14,757 bases of DNA. Source: an uncultured Clostridium sp. (lineage in GTDB: Bacteria > Bacillota > Clostridia > TANB77 > CAG-508). Below, in pieces: positions 6,858-13,093 of the stretch (the stretch's first letter is position 1; each line of letters opens with the position of its first letter). The notes beneath the pieces were generated by a model. That model was not told where the DNA came from, searched no databases, and saw nothing but the letters and a program-made list of their open reading frames with translations. The position numbers and the translations under genes are program-made. The DNA lies in assembly GCA_900555615.1 (NCBI GenBank), contig USMB01000036.1, forward strand, positions 1 through 14,757, written 5' to 3'.

Positions 6858-7733
6858 CTATTCAATATTTTGTATTTGTTCTCTTATGTCTTCCAATATC
6901 GTTTTTATATCTACTACAGTATTTGTTATTTCAAGATTATTGGCTTTTGAACCTATTGTATTAGTCTCTCTATTCATTTCTTGAATTAAGAAATCCATCT
7001 TTTTACCAATTGGCTCTTCTGAATTTATTAAATATCTTAATTGATATATATGACTTCTTAATCTAGTGACTTCTTCTTCAACAGAACATTTATCTGCATA
7101 TATAACAACTTCTTGCATCAATCTTGATTTATCTAATTCTTCAGTTTTTAATAATTCTTTTACCCTTGCTTCTAATTTTACTACATATTCTTCGATAAGT
7201 CCAGTAGATAAGCTAAAAATCTCTTCATTTTTCTGTTCTATTCTAGCAATTTTGTCTAAAATGTCTTTTGAGATCTTTTCTCCTTCAACTTTTCTCATCT
7301 GAATTAATTTGTCTATTGCTTCATTTACTACTTGTAATAATTCTTCTTTTGTTTCGTTTTCATCTAGATTACTTTTTATTGTTAAGACATCTGGCAATTT
7401 TGTTATTTCAGTTACTTCTATATTGCTTGATAGATTTTCCGCTTCTGCTAATTTTCTCAAACTTTGTATATATATTTGGGCTAATTCTGTATTTATTTTA
7501 ACATCATTACCATCTTGGCTGTAATTTTCAAAAGATATTTGTATATCAACTTTTCCTCTTTTAATTCTTGATACAACAAGTTTTCTAACATCTTCTTCTA
7601 AATAGCTTATAATACGTGGCATTTTTATATTTACATCTATATATTTATGATTTACTGTTTTTATTTCAACTTGATATTCTCTTGAATTAATTGATAAACT
7701 ACTTTTTCCATAGCCTGTCATACTTTTAATCAT
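6858..7733 (-). CDS. yicC: YicC/YloC family endoribonuclease
   Basis: 291 residues, the usual family length. It starts with the hallmark MIKSMTGYGK and has the N-terminal YicC domain (about 1-155) and C-terminal DUF1732 domain (about 205-291), the latter with EEVTRLRSHIYQL and GKKMDFLIQEMNRETNTIGSKA. YicC of E. coli and YloC of Bacillus are reported RNA-cleaving enzymes involved in RNA turnover. Start ATG at 7733 follows GAGGAAAT and overlaps the end of the upstream membrane-protein gene by 8 nt, suggesting translational coupling. Stop codon is TAG, one of several genes here using TAG normally. Confidence 0.94.
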   Translation of the reverse strand: MIKSMTGYGKSSLSINSREYQVEIKTVNHKYIDVNIKMPRIISYLEEDVRKLVVSRIKRGKVDIQISFENYSQDGNDVKINTELAQIYIQSLRKLAEAENLSSNIEVTEITKLPDVLTIKSNLDENETKEELLQVVNEAIDKLIQMRKVEGEKISKDILDKIARIEQKNEEIFSLSTGLIEEYVVKLEARVKELLKTEELDKSRLMQEVVIYADKCSVEEEVTRLRSHIYQLRYLINSEEPIGKKMDFLIQEMNRETNTIGSKANNLEITNTVVDIKTILEDIREQIQNIE

Positions 7734-8208
7734 TTTCTATTTCCTCGTTTTCATTTACATTTTTTCTTTTTGAGATTTTCTTTACAGGTTCATCTTTTAC
7801 TATTTCTTTTATATCACTCATATTTTCTAATTCATCTTGATTTTGTTTTGTATATAATATTGCATTTTTCAATAATGTATATATTACAAATAAGTTTGCT
7901 CCAGCTAAAGTATAAACTTCTATACTACAATTTATTACTTTTGGCACATGCTTTGTTAATAGTGTAAATACTGCTATTACTGCTAGTTCTACTCCAGATA
8001 AAAATATGTATTCATTTGATTTCTTGTATGATATTTCCATTGCTATTATAGCTATTACGAGAAATATTAAACTTGATATGTCTGTATATCTGTATAAAAT
8101 AGATGAATCTAATTTTGTATATTGTGTACTAAATATAACGAAATATATTATTACAACTAATGCTATTATTAAATTTATTAATACTCTTTTTAAAAACTCT
8201 TTTTTCAT
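7726..8208 (-). CDS. Four-helix membrane protein of unknown function
   Basis: Not recognised. 160 residues with four predicted membrane segments at about 9-27, 45-60, 67-85 and 97-118, then a charged cytoplasmic-type tail (about 119-160) alternating acidic and lysine-rich stretches (VKKISKRKN followed by ENEEIEND). Start ATG at 8208 has AGAGGAG at a good distance, 17 nt after the rsmE stop. Its last codons overlap yicC, so it is firmly inside the rsmE-yicC-remA-rpoZ-gmk operon and probably cotranslated with yicC. The tight packing suggests a conserved or co-regulated role, but function cannot be read from the sequence. Confidence 0.8.
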   Translation of the reverse strand: MKKEFLKRVLINLIIALVVIIYFVIFSTQYTKLDSSILYRYTDISSLIFLVIAIIAMEISYKKSNEYIFLSGVELAVIAVFTLLTKHVPKVINCSIEVYTLAGANLFVIYTLLKNAILYTKQNQDELENMSDIKEIVKDEPVKKISKRKNVNENEEIEND

Positions 8209-8225
8209 TTTTTCTCCTCTGTATA

Positions 8226-8981
8226 TCAGAATTCACTAAACTCGTACATTATTACACTTAATATGTTTAATGCAACTGTTTCAGTTCTTAATATTATATT
8301 TCCTAGTGTTACTATTTTAGCTCCATTTTGTTGCAATTCTTCTACATCTTTTTCTTCTAATCCGCCTTCTGGGCCAATTACAACAGCTATCTTGATTTCT
8401 GATTTTGCTTTTAACATTTCTTTTATTGATTTTAATTCTTTTTTTAAAGAATTTGTCTTTTCATTTTCATAACATACAATTATTGCATCATATTCATCTT
8501 TTATATTTATTAAGTCTTTTATTGTATGTATATTTTTTACTTGTGGTATTGTGTTTCTCCCACTTTGTTTTGCTGCACTCTCAGCTATTTTCTGCCATCT
8601 TTCAATTTTCTTGTTTTCACTCTTGGAATCTAGCTTTACTACACATCTTTTCATTTCAACAGGAATAATTGCATTGGCTCCTAATTCTACTGATTTTTGA
8701 ATTATTAGCTCCATCTTGTCCGCTTTTGGTAGACCTTGATATATGTCTACTTTTACTTTATCCTCATAATTTTGTAATTCTTCTATAATATTAGCTAGTA
8801 TATTTTCATTTTCTATTTTTTCTATTTTACACATATATGATTTTCTAGTATCTTGATCACATATTTCTAGATTATCTCCAATCTGTTTTCTAATCACATT
8901 TTTTATATGTTTTACATCTTCACCTAATATTTCTATTGTCGTTCCTCTTATTTGCTCATTTTTTACAAAAAATCTTGGCAT
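8226..8981 (-). CDS. rsmE: 16S rRNA (uracil-1498-N3)-methyltransferase
   Basis: Methylates U1498 of 16S rRNA in the 30S subunit using S-adenosylmethionine; a SPOUT-fold enzyme. From the preferred start it is 251 residues: N-terminal PUA-like part beginning MPRFFVKNEQ, the ESAAKQSGR segment near 134-142, the SAM-knot motif VVIGPEGG at about 200-207, and LGNIILRTETVALN at about 226-239. The same frame is open to an ATG at 9032, but that lies upstream of the promoter and lacks a ribosome site; the ATG at 8981 has AAAGGAG 6 nt upstream. First gene of the operon that continues to gmk. The frequent partner prmA is not upstream. Confidence 0.94.
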   Translation of the reverse strand: MPRFFVKNEQIRGTTIEILGEDVKHIKNVIRKQIGDNLEICDQDTRKSYMCKIEKIENENILANIIEELQNYEDKVKVDIYQGLPKADKMELIIQKSVELGANAIIPVEMKRCVVKLDSKSENKKIERWQKIAESAAKQSGRNTIPQVKNIHTIKDLINIKDEYDAIIVCYENEKTNSLKKELKSIKEMLKAKSEIKIAVVIGPEGGLEEKDVEELQQNGAKIVTLGNIILRTETVALNILSVIMYEFSEF

Positions 8982-9003
8982 TTCTTTCTCCTTTAATGTA
9001 TAT

Positions 9004-9032
9004 ATTATATTACTTTTTTTAATTTTTAGCAA
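9004..9032 (-). promoter_or_regulatory. Promoter of the rsmE-gmk operon
   Basis: TTGCTA (9027-9032), 17-bp spacer, TATAAT (9004-9009). Start near 8997, leaving a very short leader of about 16 nt that contains the AAAGGAG site. This is the only promoter in the window without TG upstream of the -10. Confidence 0.65.
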
Positions 9033-9069
9033 TATATTGTTAATTATTTTTTATTATTGTACCATCTAC

Positions 9070-9108
9070 AAAAAATAGCCCCTTATCTTAACCATTGATA
9101 AGGGGCTA
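9070..9108 (-). terminator. Strong intrinsic terminator after the amber-interrupted small gene
   Basis: 12-bp perfect stem TAGCCCCTTATC / GATAAGGGGCTA (9076-9087 and 9097-9108), nine-base loop, followed on the minus strand by six T (9070-9075). The plus-strand side has no T run, so it acts on minus-strand transcripts: those of the 9136-9474 gene and, by read-through, the rhamnose operon. Confidence 0.9.
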
Positions 9109-9110
9109 GA

Positions 9111-9140
9111 ACTAATACATTCATGTACTAATGCATTAGT
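9111..9140. repeat. Short direct repeat and 14-bp palindrome at the stop of the small gene
   Basis: ACTAATACATT (9111-9121) and ACTAATGCATT (9127-9137) are direct repeats with one mismatch. The second is part of the perfect palindrome ACTAATGCATTAGT (9127-9140), which overlaps the TAA stop (9136-9138) of the small gene. Function unknown; could be an operator, a boundary mark or chance. Confidence 0.55.
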
Positions 9141-9474
9141 CGTGGTTGAAAATTTTTTCTACAATATAACAATTGTAAGAATCCGGAAAATCTTTTCCGA
9201 ACTCCTTGATGATCTCTTCTGCTTGAATCTCATCAGCAAGCTCTTTTGCATGCTTGAGAGCTTCATCATCTTCTTTATGCACAGACGGAATATATTCCTT
9301 ATTTTCATCATCATTACTGCTGCTCAGCCGTTTTTTAATCTCCTACAGAGCCTTAGCAACTTCCGGGCTTTTGGCATTGGCAACTGCCGTAAAAATTATG
9401 CCCGCAGTAAAGCAAGCAATAGGAGTTACAAGAGTAACAATACCAATACCAGCAAAAATATTTTTCATTTTCAT
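9136..9474 (-). pseudogene. Small membrane-anchored protein gene interrupted by an in-frame TAG
   Basis: Reading from ATG 9474 gives 43 codons, then TAG at 9343-9345, then 68 more open codons to TAA at 9136-9138: 112 positions in one frame. Evidence for a gene: AAGGAGTG 6 nt before the ATG, a consensus promoter (9552-9580) and a strong terminator (9070-9108). Residues about 5-33 form one membrane segment (NIFAGIGIVTLVTPIACFTA and onward); after the TAG the protein is charged and helical (EIKKRLSSSNDDENKEY; KHAKELADEIQAEEIIKEFG). CTG-TAG-GAG fits a C-to-T change of CAG (Gln). TAG is a normal stop in gmk, yicC, rfbA and rfbD, so general recoding is unlikely. Codons such as GCC, AGC, CCG, CGG and CTC are more frequent than in neighbours, hinting at transfer. 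Alternatives: a genuine 43-residue small membrane protein, or a sequencing error. No family recognised. Confidence 0.75.
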
Positions 9475-9492
9475 AATTTACACTCCTTCAAG

Positions 9493-9541
9493 TTTGTATA
9501 AACTAGATGTACATCTCTAGCTTAAAGAGTATATATACAAA
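9493..9541 (-). promoter_or_regulatory. Structured 5' leader of the small membrane-protein gene
   Basis: Right after the predicted start (about 9545) TTTGTATA (9534-9541) can pair perfectly with TATACAAA (9493-9500), enclosing the palindrome AGATGTACATCT (9505-9516), which is itself flanked by CTAG. The outer stem closes about 6 nt before the ribosome binding site. The sequence could form an mRNA hairpin that affects stability or translation, or the palindrome could be a DNA operator; neither is proven. Confidence 0.5.
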
Positions 9542-9551
9542 ATACAATTCT

Positions 9552-9580
9552 ATTATATCACTTGCAAATATTTATGTCAA
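9552..9580 (-). promoter_or_regulatory. Full-consensus sigma-A promoter of the small gene
   Basis: TTGACA (9575-9580), exactly 17 bp, TATAAT (9552-9557), with TGA directly before the -10. It is the best match to consensus in the window. The -35 lies 2 nt past the rfbB stop, and I see no terminator between, so rhamnose-operon transcripts may run into this unit. Confidence 0.85.
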
Positions 9581-9582
9581 GC

Positions 9583-10548
9583 TTATTTTAACCAATCTGG
9601 ATTTGCTAAATACCAATCAATAGTCTTAACAATTCCATCTTCAAATTTTGTTTCAGGTTCCCAACCTAATTCTGTTTTAATTTTAGTTGGATCTATTGCA
9701 TATCTGTAATCATGACCTTTTCTATCAGCAACATGTTCGATTAAATCTTCTGATTTTCCTAAACGTTTTAAAATAAGTTTAACAATCTCGATATTTCTTT
9801 TTTCATTGTGTCCACCTATATTATATCTTTCTCCAGCTCTACCATTGTGGAATACCATATCTATTGCTTTGCAATGGTCTTCAACATATAACCAATCTCT
9901 TATATTATTTCCTTCACCATATACAGGTAATTTCTCGTTATTTAGAGCTAATTTAATCATATGTGGTATTAACTTTTCATTGTGTTGATATGGTCCATAG
10001 TTATTTGAACAATTTGTTACAGTTACATTCATTTTATATGTTGTATGATATGCTAATGCAACTAAGTCTGAACTTGCTTTTGATGCTGAATATGGACTAC
10101 TTGGTTGAATTGGAGATGTTTCTGTAAAATATCCTGTTTCTCCTAAAGCACCATATACTTCATCTGTTGAGATATGTACAAATTTGTTTTCTGAACCTTC
10201 TCCCCATGCTCTTCTTGCTGCTTCTAATAATGTATGTGTTCCTAATACATTTGTTTTTGTAAATACAAATGGTGTTTTTATACTATTGTCTACATGTGAT
10301 TCTGCTGCAAAGTGAATTACTCCATTTATTTGATATTTTTCAAATACTTCTTGCATTTTTTCAAAATCACATATGTCTGCTTGTACAAATGTAATTTTGT
10401 CTTTTACTTTATCTAAATTTGCTAAATTTCCTGCATATGTTAATTTATCTACTACTATTACATTATAGTCAGGATGTTTATTTACAAAATATTCTGCAAA
10501 ATTTGCTCCTATAAATCCTGCTGCTCCTGTTACCATTACATTTTTCAT
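9583..10548 (-). CDS. rfbB: dTDP-glucose 4,6-dehydratase
   Basis: Second step of dTDP-L-rhamnose synthesis: dTDP-glucose to dTDP-4-keto-6-deoxyglucose, NAD+-dependent, cytoplasmic. 321 residues, slightly short of the usual 330-360. Extended short-chain dehydrogenase fold: GAAGFIG at 8-14 (GxxGxxG), AAESHVDNSI at 81-90, the STDEVYG active-site block at 127-133 with T128, D129 and E130, and Y153-SAS-K157 as the catalytic YxxxK pair. Start ATG at 10548 follows GGGAG at about 10 nt, 14 nt after the rfbC stop. It is the last gene of the rfbDACB operon; the promoter of the next unit begins right at its stop codon. Confidence 0.96.
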   Translation of the reverse strand: MKNVMVTGAAGFIGANFAEYFVNKHPDYNVIVVDKLTYAGNLANLDKVKDKITFVQADICDFEKMQEVFEKYQINGVIHFAAESHVDNSIKTPFVFTKTNVLGTHTLLEAARRAWGEGSENKFVHISTDEVYGALGETGYFTETSPIQPSSPYSASKASSDLVALAYHTTYKMNVTVTNCSNNYGPYQHNEKLIPHMIKLALNNEKLPVYGEGNNIRDWLYVEDHCKAIDMVFHNGRAGERYNIGGHNEKRNIEIVKLILKRLGKSEDLIEHVADRKGHDYRYAIDPTKIKTELGWEPETKFEDGIVKTIDWYLANPDWLK

Positions 10549-10562
10549 TTTTCATTTCTCCC

Positions 10563-11144
10563 TTATTTTAAATTTTTAAATAAATCTGTTTCTTTTAATT
10601 CTTTTAATGATGGCCATTTTGCATCTTTTTCAGATGTTAATAAATCTTCTGGTTTTAAATCTCCCATAGGCCATTCAATTCCTATATCTGGGTCATTAAA
10701 TTTTAAACCACCTTCTGCTTCGTGATTATATACATCATCACATTTATACGCAAATTCAGCTTCATCTGATAATACTAAAAATCCATGTGCAAATCCCTTT
10801 GGAATCATAAACATTTTCTTGTTTTCTTCTGTTAAAACTACACCTTCCCATTTTCCATATGTTTTGCTTCCTGGACGTAAATCTACAGCAACATCAAATA
10901 CTTCTCCTTTAATACATCTTACTAATTTTGCTTGTGTATTTTCTTTTTGGAAATGTAATCCTCTTAAAACACCTTTTTTAGATTTAGATTGATTATCTTG
11001 TACAAAGTCATAATCTAATCCAATTTCAGCAAAATCAGCTTTGCTGTATGTTTCCATGAAATATCCTCTGTTATCTCCAAATACTGTTGGTTCAACTATA
11101 CATACTCCATCTATTGAGGTATCAATTCTTTTAAATTTTCCCAT
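10563..11144 (-). CDS. rfbC: dTDP-4-dehydrorhamnose 3,5-epimerase
   Basis: Third step of the pathway: double epimerisation at C3 and C5 of dTDP-4-keto-6-deoxyglucose. Cupin-fold protein, 193 residues from the preferred start. Visible family blocks: GDNRGYFMETYS near 23-34, GVLRGLHFQ near 58-66 containing the catalytic His (about H64), KLVRCIKGEVFDVAVDLR near 73-90, and IPKGFAHGFLVLSD near 114-127. An in-frame ATG at 11153 would add three residues but sits directly against the AAAGG site, which overlaps the rfbA stop codon; the ATG at 11144 has normal spacing and is chosen. Tight packing with rfbA shows one transcript. Confidence 0.96.
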   Translation of the reverse strand: MGKFKRIDTSIDGVCIVEPTVFGDNRGYFMETYSKADFAEIGLDYDFVQDNQSKSKKGVLRGLHFQKENTQAKLVRCIKGEVFDVAVDLRPGSKTYGKWEGVVLTEENKKMFMIPKGFAHGFLVLSDEAEFAYKCDDVYNHEAEGGLKFNDPDIGIEWPMGDLKPEDLLTSEKDAKWPSLKELKETDLFKNLK

Positions 11145-11158
11145 TTTTTTCATCCTTT

Positions 11159-12049
11159 CTATTCTTTCCCAAAAACATCTTCTGCTACATCTTTTAAATA
11201 TTTTCCATAATCTGTTTTCATGTATTTTTGAGCTAATTTTAATAATTGTTCATTATTTATCCAGCCTTTGTCAAATGCAATTTCTTCTGGACAGCATATT
11301 TGTAATCCTTGTCTTTTTTGAATTGTTTGAACAAAGCTTGCTGTTTCAATTAATGCATCATGTGTACCTGTATCAAACCAGGTCATCCCTCTGCCTAATT
11401 TTTCTACTTTAAGTTGTCCACGTTTCATATATTCTTCATTTACTGTTGTTATTTCTAATTCTCCTCTTGCTGATGGTTTTACATTTTTGGCAATATCAAT
11501 TACTTCATTTGTATAGAAGTACAATCCTGGTACTGCATAATTTGATTTTGGTTCAGCTGGTTTTTCTTCTATTGATACAGCTTTTCCGTCTTTATCTATT
11601 TCTACAACACCATATGCTCTAGGATCTTTAACATAATATCCAAATATTGTTGCTTCATTTTCTCTTTCATTTGCTTCTTTTAATTTTTCAGCAAGATGTT
11701 CTCCATAAAACATATTGTCTCCTAAAATCATAGCAACATTATCTTCTCCAATAAAGTCTTCTCCTATTATAAATGCTTCTGCTAGTCCATTTGGTTTTTC
11801 TTGGATTTTATATTCAAAATGCATTCCCCATTGGCTACCATCTCCTAGTAAATCTTTAAATGTTTCTGCATCTCTTGGAGTGGTAATTATTAGCACTTCT
11901 CTTATATCTGCTTGCATTAAAATTGATAATGGATAATATATCATTGGCTTGTCATATACTGGCATTATTTGTTTTGATATTGCAAGTGTTAATGGATATA
12001 ATCTTGTTCCGCTTCCTCCTGCTAATATAATTCCTTTTCTATTTTTCAT
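11159..12049 (-). CDS. rfbA: Glucose-1-phosphate thymidylyltransferase
   Basis: First step of the pathway: glucose-1-phosphate plus dTTP to dTDP-glucose plus pyrophosphate. 296 residues, the usual length. Nucleotidyltransferase features: GIILAGGSGTRLYPLT at 6-21 (the G-G-x-G-x-R-L signature), SKQIMPVYDKPMIYYPLS at 25-42, QEKPNGLAEA at 83-92, and LGDNMFYG at 109-116 with the metal-binding Asp. Start ATG at 12049 has AAAGGAAG 7-8 nt upstream and lies 15 nt after the rfbD stop. Stop is TAG. In this family dTDP-rhamnose typically inhibits the enzyme; that is family knowledge, not visible here. Confidence 0.97.
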   Translation of the reverse strand: MKNRKGIILAGGSGTRLYPLTLAISKQIMPVYDKPMIYYPLSILMQADIREVLIITTPRDAETFKDLLGDGSQWGMHFEYKIQEKPNGLAEAFIIGEDFIGEDNVAMILGDNMFYGEHLAEKLKEANERENEATIFGYYVKDPRAYGVVEIDKDGKAVSIEEKPAEPKSNYAVPGLYFYTNEVIDIAKNVKPSARGELEITTVNEEYMKRGQLKVEKLGRGMTWFDTGTHDALIETASFVQTIQKRQGLQICCPEEIAFDKGWINNEQLLKLAQKYMKTDYGKYLKDVAEDVFGKE

Positions 12050-12064
12050 AATAATACTTCCTTT

Positions 12065-12937
12065 CTATTGCTCTAAATTTTTAGCTTCTTCTAAGTATCT
12101 CTTTAATCCATCTTTCCACTCAGGAACTTTTATTCCACATGCTTCAAGTTTTGCTTTTGACATTTGTGAATTAAATGGTCTTTTGGCTTGTGTTACTTTC
12201 ATCATTTCTATATATTCTTCTGTTGTTACTGGATTTACTTTACATTCAATTCCTTGCTCAGCAAGTATTTCTTTTGTAAAGTCATACCATGTTGTATATC
12301 CTTCGTTTGTGGCATTATATATTCCATAAGGAATTTTCTTTTCTATTGCCTGATATATTATTTCTGTTAAATCTTTTGCATATGTTGGACTTCCATGTTG
12401 GTCTGCAACCACATTTATTTCATCTCTTGTTGAACCAAGTTTTGTCATTGTTTTTACAAAGTTGTTTCCTCCAACTCCATATAACCATGCTGTTCTAAAT
12501 ATGTAGTATTCATCCATGTTTGATGTAATTCCTTCTTCTCCATGTAATTTTGTTTTTCCATATACTGTTACTGGTGCTTTTGGATCCTCTTCTTTATAGT
12601 CTTTAGATAAATCTAAATCTCCTCCAAATACATAATCTGTTGATATATGTACTAATTTTGCTCCAGCTGATTTTGCTGCTTTTGCTAAATTTGTTGGTCC
12701 ATCACCATTTATTTTGTCTGCTAATTCATAACATTCTTCTGCTTTATCTACAGCTGTAAATGCTGCACAATTTATTATATAGTCTGGTTTTAGATTCATT
12801 ACATAATCCATTACTGCTTTTTCGTTTGTTATATCTAATTCTTTTACATCTGTCGCTATTACTTCATTTCCTTTCTCGAATTTTTCTCTTACTTCTTTTG
12901 CTAACATTCCGTTAGCTCCTGTTACTAATATTTTCAT
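12065..12937 (-). CDS. rfbD: dTDP-4-dehydrorhamnose reductase
   Basis: Last step of the pathway: NAD(P)H-dependent reduction of dTDP-4-keto-rhamnose to dTDP-L-rhamnose. 290 residues. Short-chain dehydrogenase features: GANGMLA at 7-13, NCAAFTAVDKAEE at 56-68, HISTDYVFGG at 97-106, and Y126-GKT-K130 as the catalytic YxxxK. Start ATG at 12937 has GGAGG about 7 nt upstream. It is the first gene of the operon, giving the order D-A-C-B, so all four enzymes from glucose-1-phosphate to dTDP-L-rhamnose are made from one promoter. No glycosyltransferase or polymer-export gene is in the window. Stop is TAG. Confidence 0.96.
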   Translation of the reverse strand: MKILVTGANGMLAKEVREKFEKGNEVIATDVKELDITNEKAVMDYVMNLKPDYIINCAAFTAVDKAEECYELADKINGDGPTNLAKAAKSAGAKLVHISTDYVFGGDLDLSKDYKEEDPKAPVTVYGKTKLHGEEGITSNMDEYYIFRTAWLYGVGGNNFVKTMTKLGSTRDEINVVADQHGSPTYAKDLTEIIYQAIEKKIPYGIYNATNEGYTTWYDFTKEILAEQGIECKVNPVTTEEYIEMMKVTQAKRPFNSQMSKAKLEACGIKVPEWKDGLKRYLEEAKNLEQ

Positions 12938-12976
12938 TTGGAACCTCCATTTTTATTGAGTTTTAATTTCGCATTT

Positions 12977-13005
12977 ATAATATCACATATCAAAAAAAAG
13001 TACAA
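12977..13005 (-). promoter_or_regulatory. Promoter of the rfbDACB operon
   Basis: TTGTAC (13000-13005), 17-bp spacer, TATTAT (12977-12982) with TGA directly before it. Start near 12970, leader about 33 nt. Positions 12968-12988 match the priA promoter/start region at 19 of 21 bases, including the stretch AAATGCGAA past the -10. Confidence 0.7.
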
Positions 13006-13056
13006 GTAAATATTTTAACTTAATCTTTTTTTTACATATATTTGCCTAATATTAAA

Positions 13057-13077
13057 GCGTTACTTAAAAAGTAACGC
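13057..13077 (-). terminator. Hairpin terminator after enolase
   Basis: GCGTTACTT / AAGTAACGC perfect 9-bp stem with a three-base loop, 17 nt after the eno stop. The following minus-strand sequence TTTAATATT is only moderately T-rich, so termination may be partial. Confidence 0.65.
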
Positions 13078-13093
13078 CCTATTATGTTTAAAA

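Noticed and set aside
9061..9140. CRISPR-like or transposon terminal repeats
   Set aside because: The large inverted repeat is followed by a T run and fits an intrinsic terminator; the direct repeat is only 11 nt and occurs twice, and no transposase or cas gene is present.
9343..9345. TAG as a sense codon (amber recoding) in this genome
   Set aside because: gmk, yicC, rfbA and rfbD end in TAG at the expected family lengths, so TAG is a normal stop here.
9142..9501. 119-codon plus-strand frame opposite the amber-interrupted gene
   Set aside because: No ribosome site or promoter on the plus strand, low-complexity composition (F, I, N, S), and the promoter, ribosome site and terminator all point to the minus strand. 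It is the mirror of the real gene.
9254..9520. 88-codon plus-strand frame in the same region
   Set aside because: Exact antisense of the minus-strand frame; Ser/Leu-rich shadow without translation signals.
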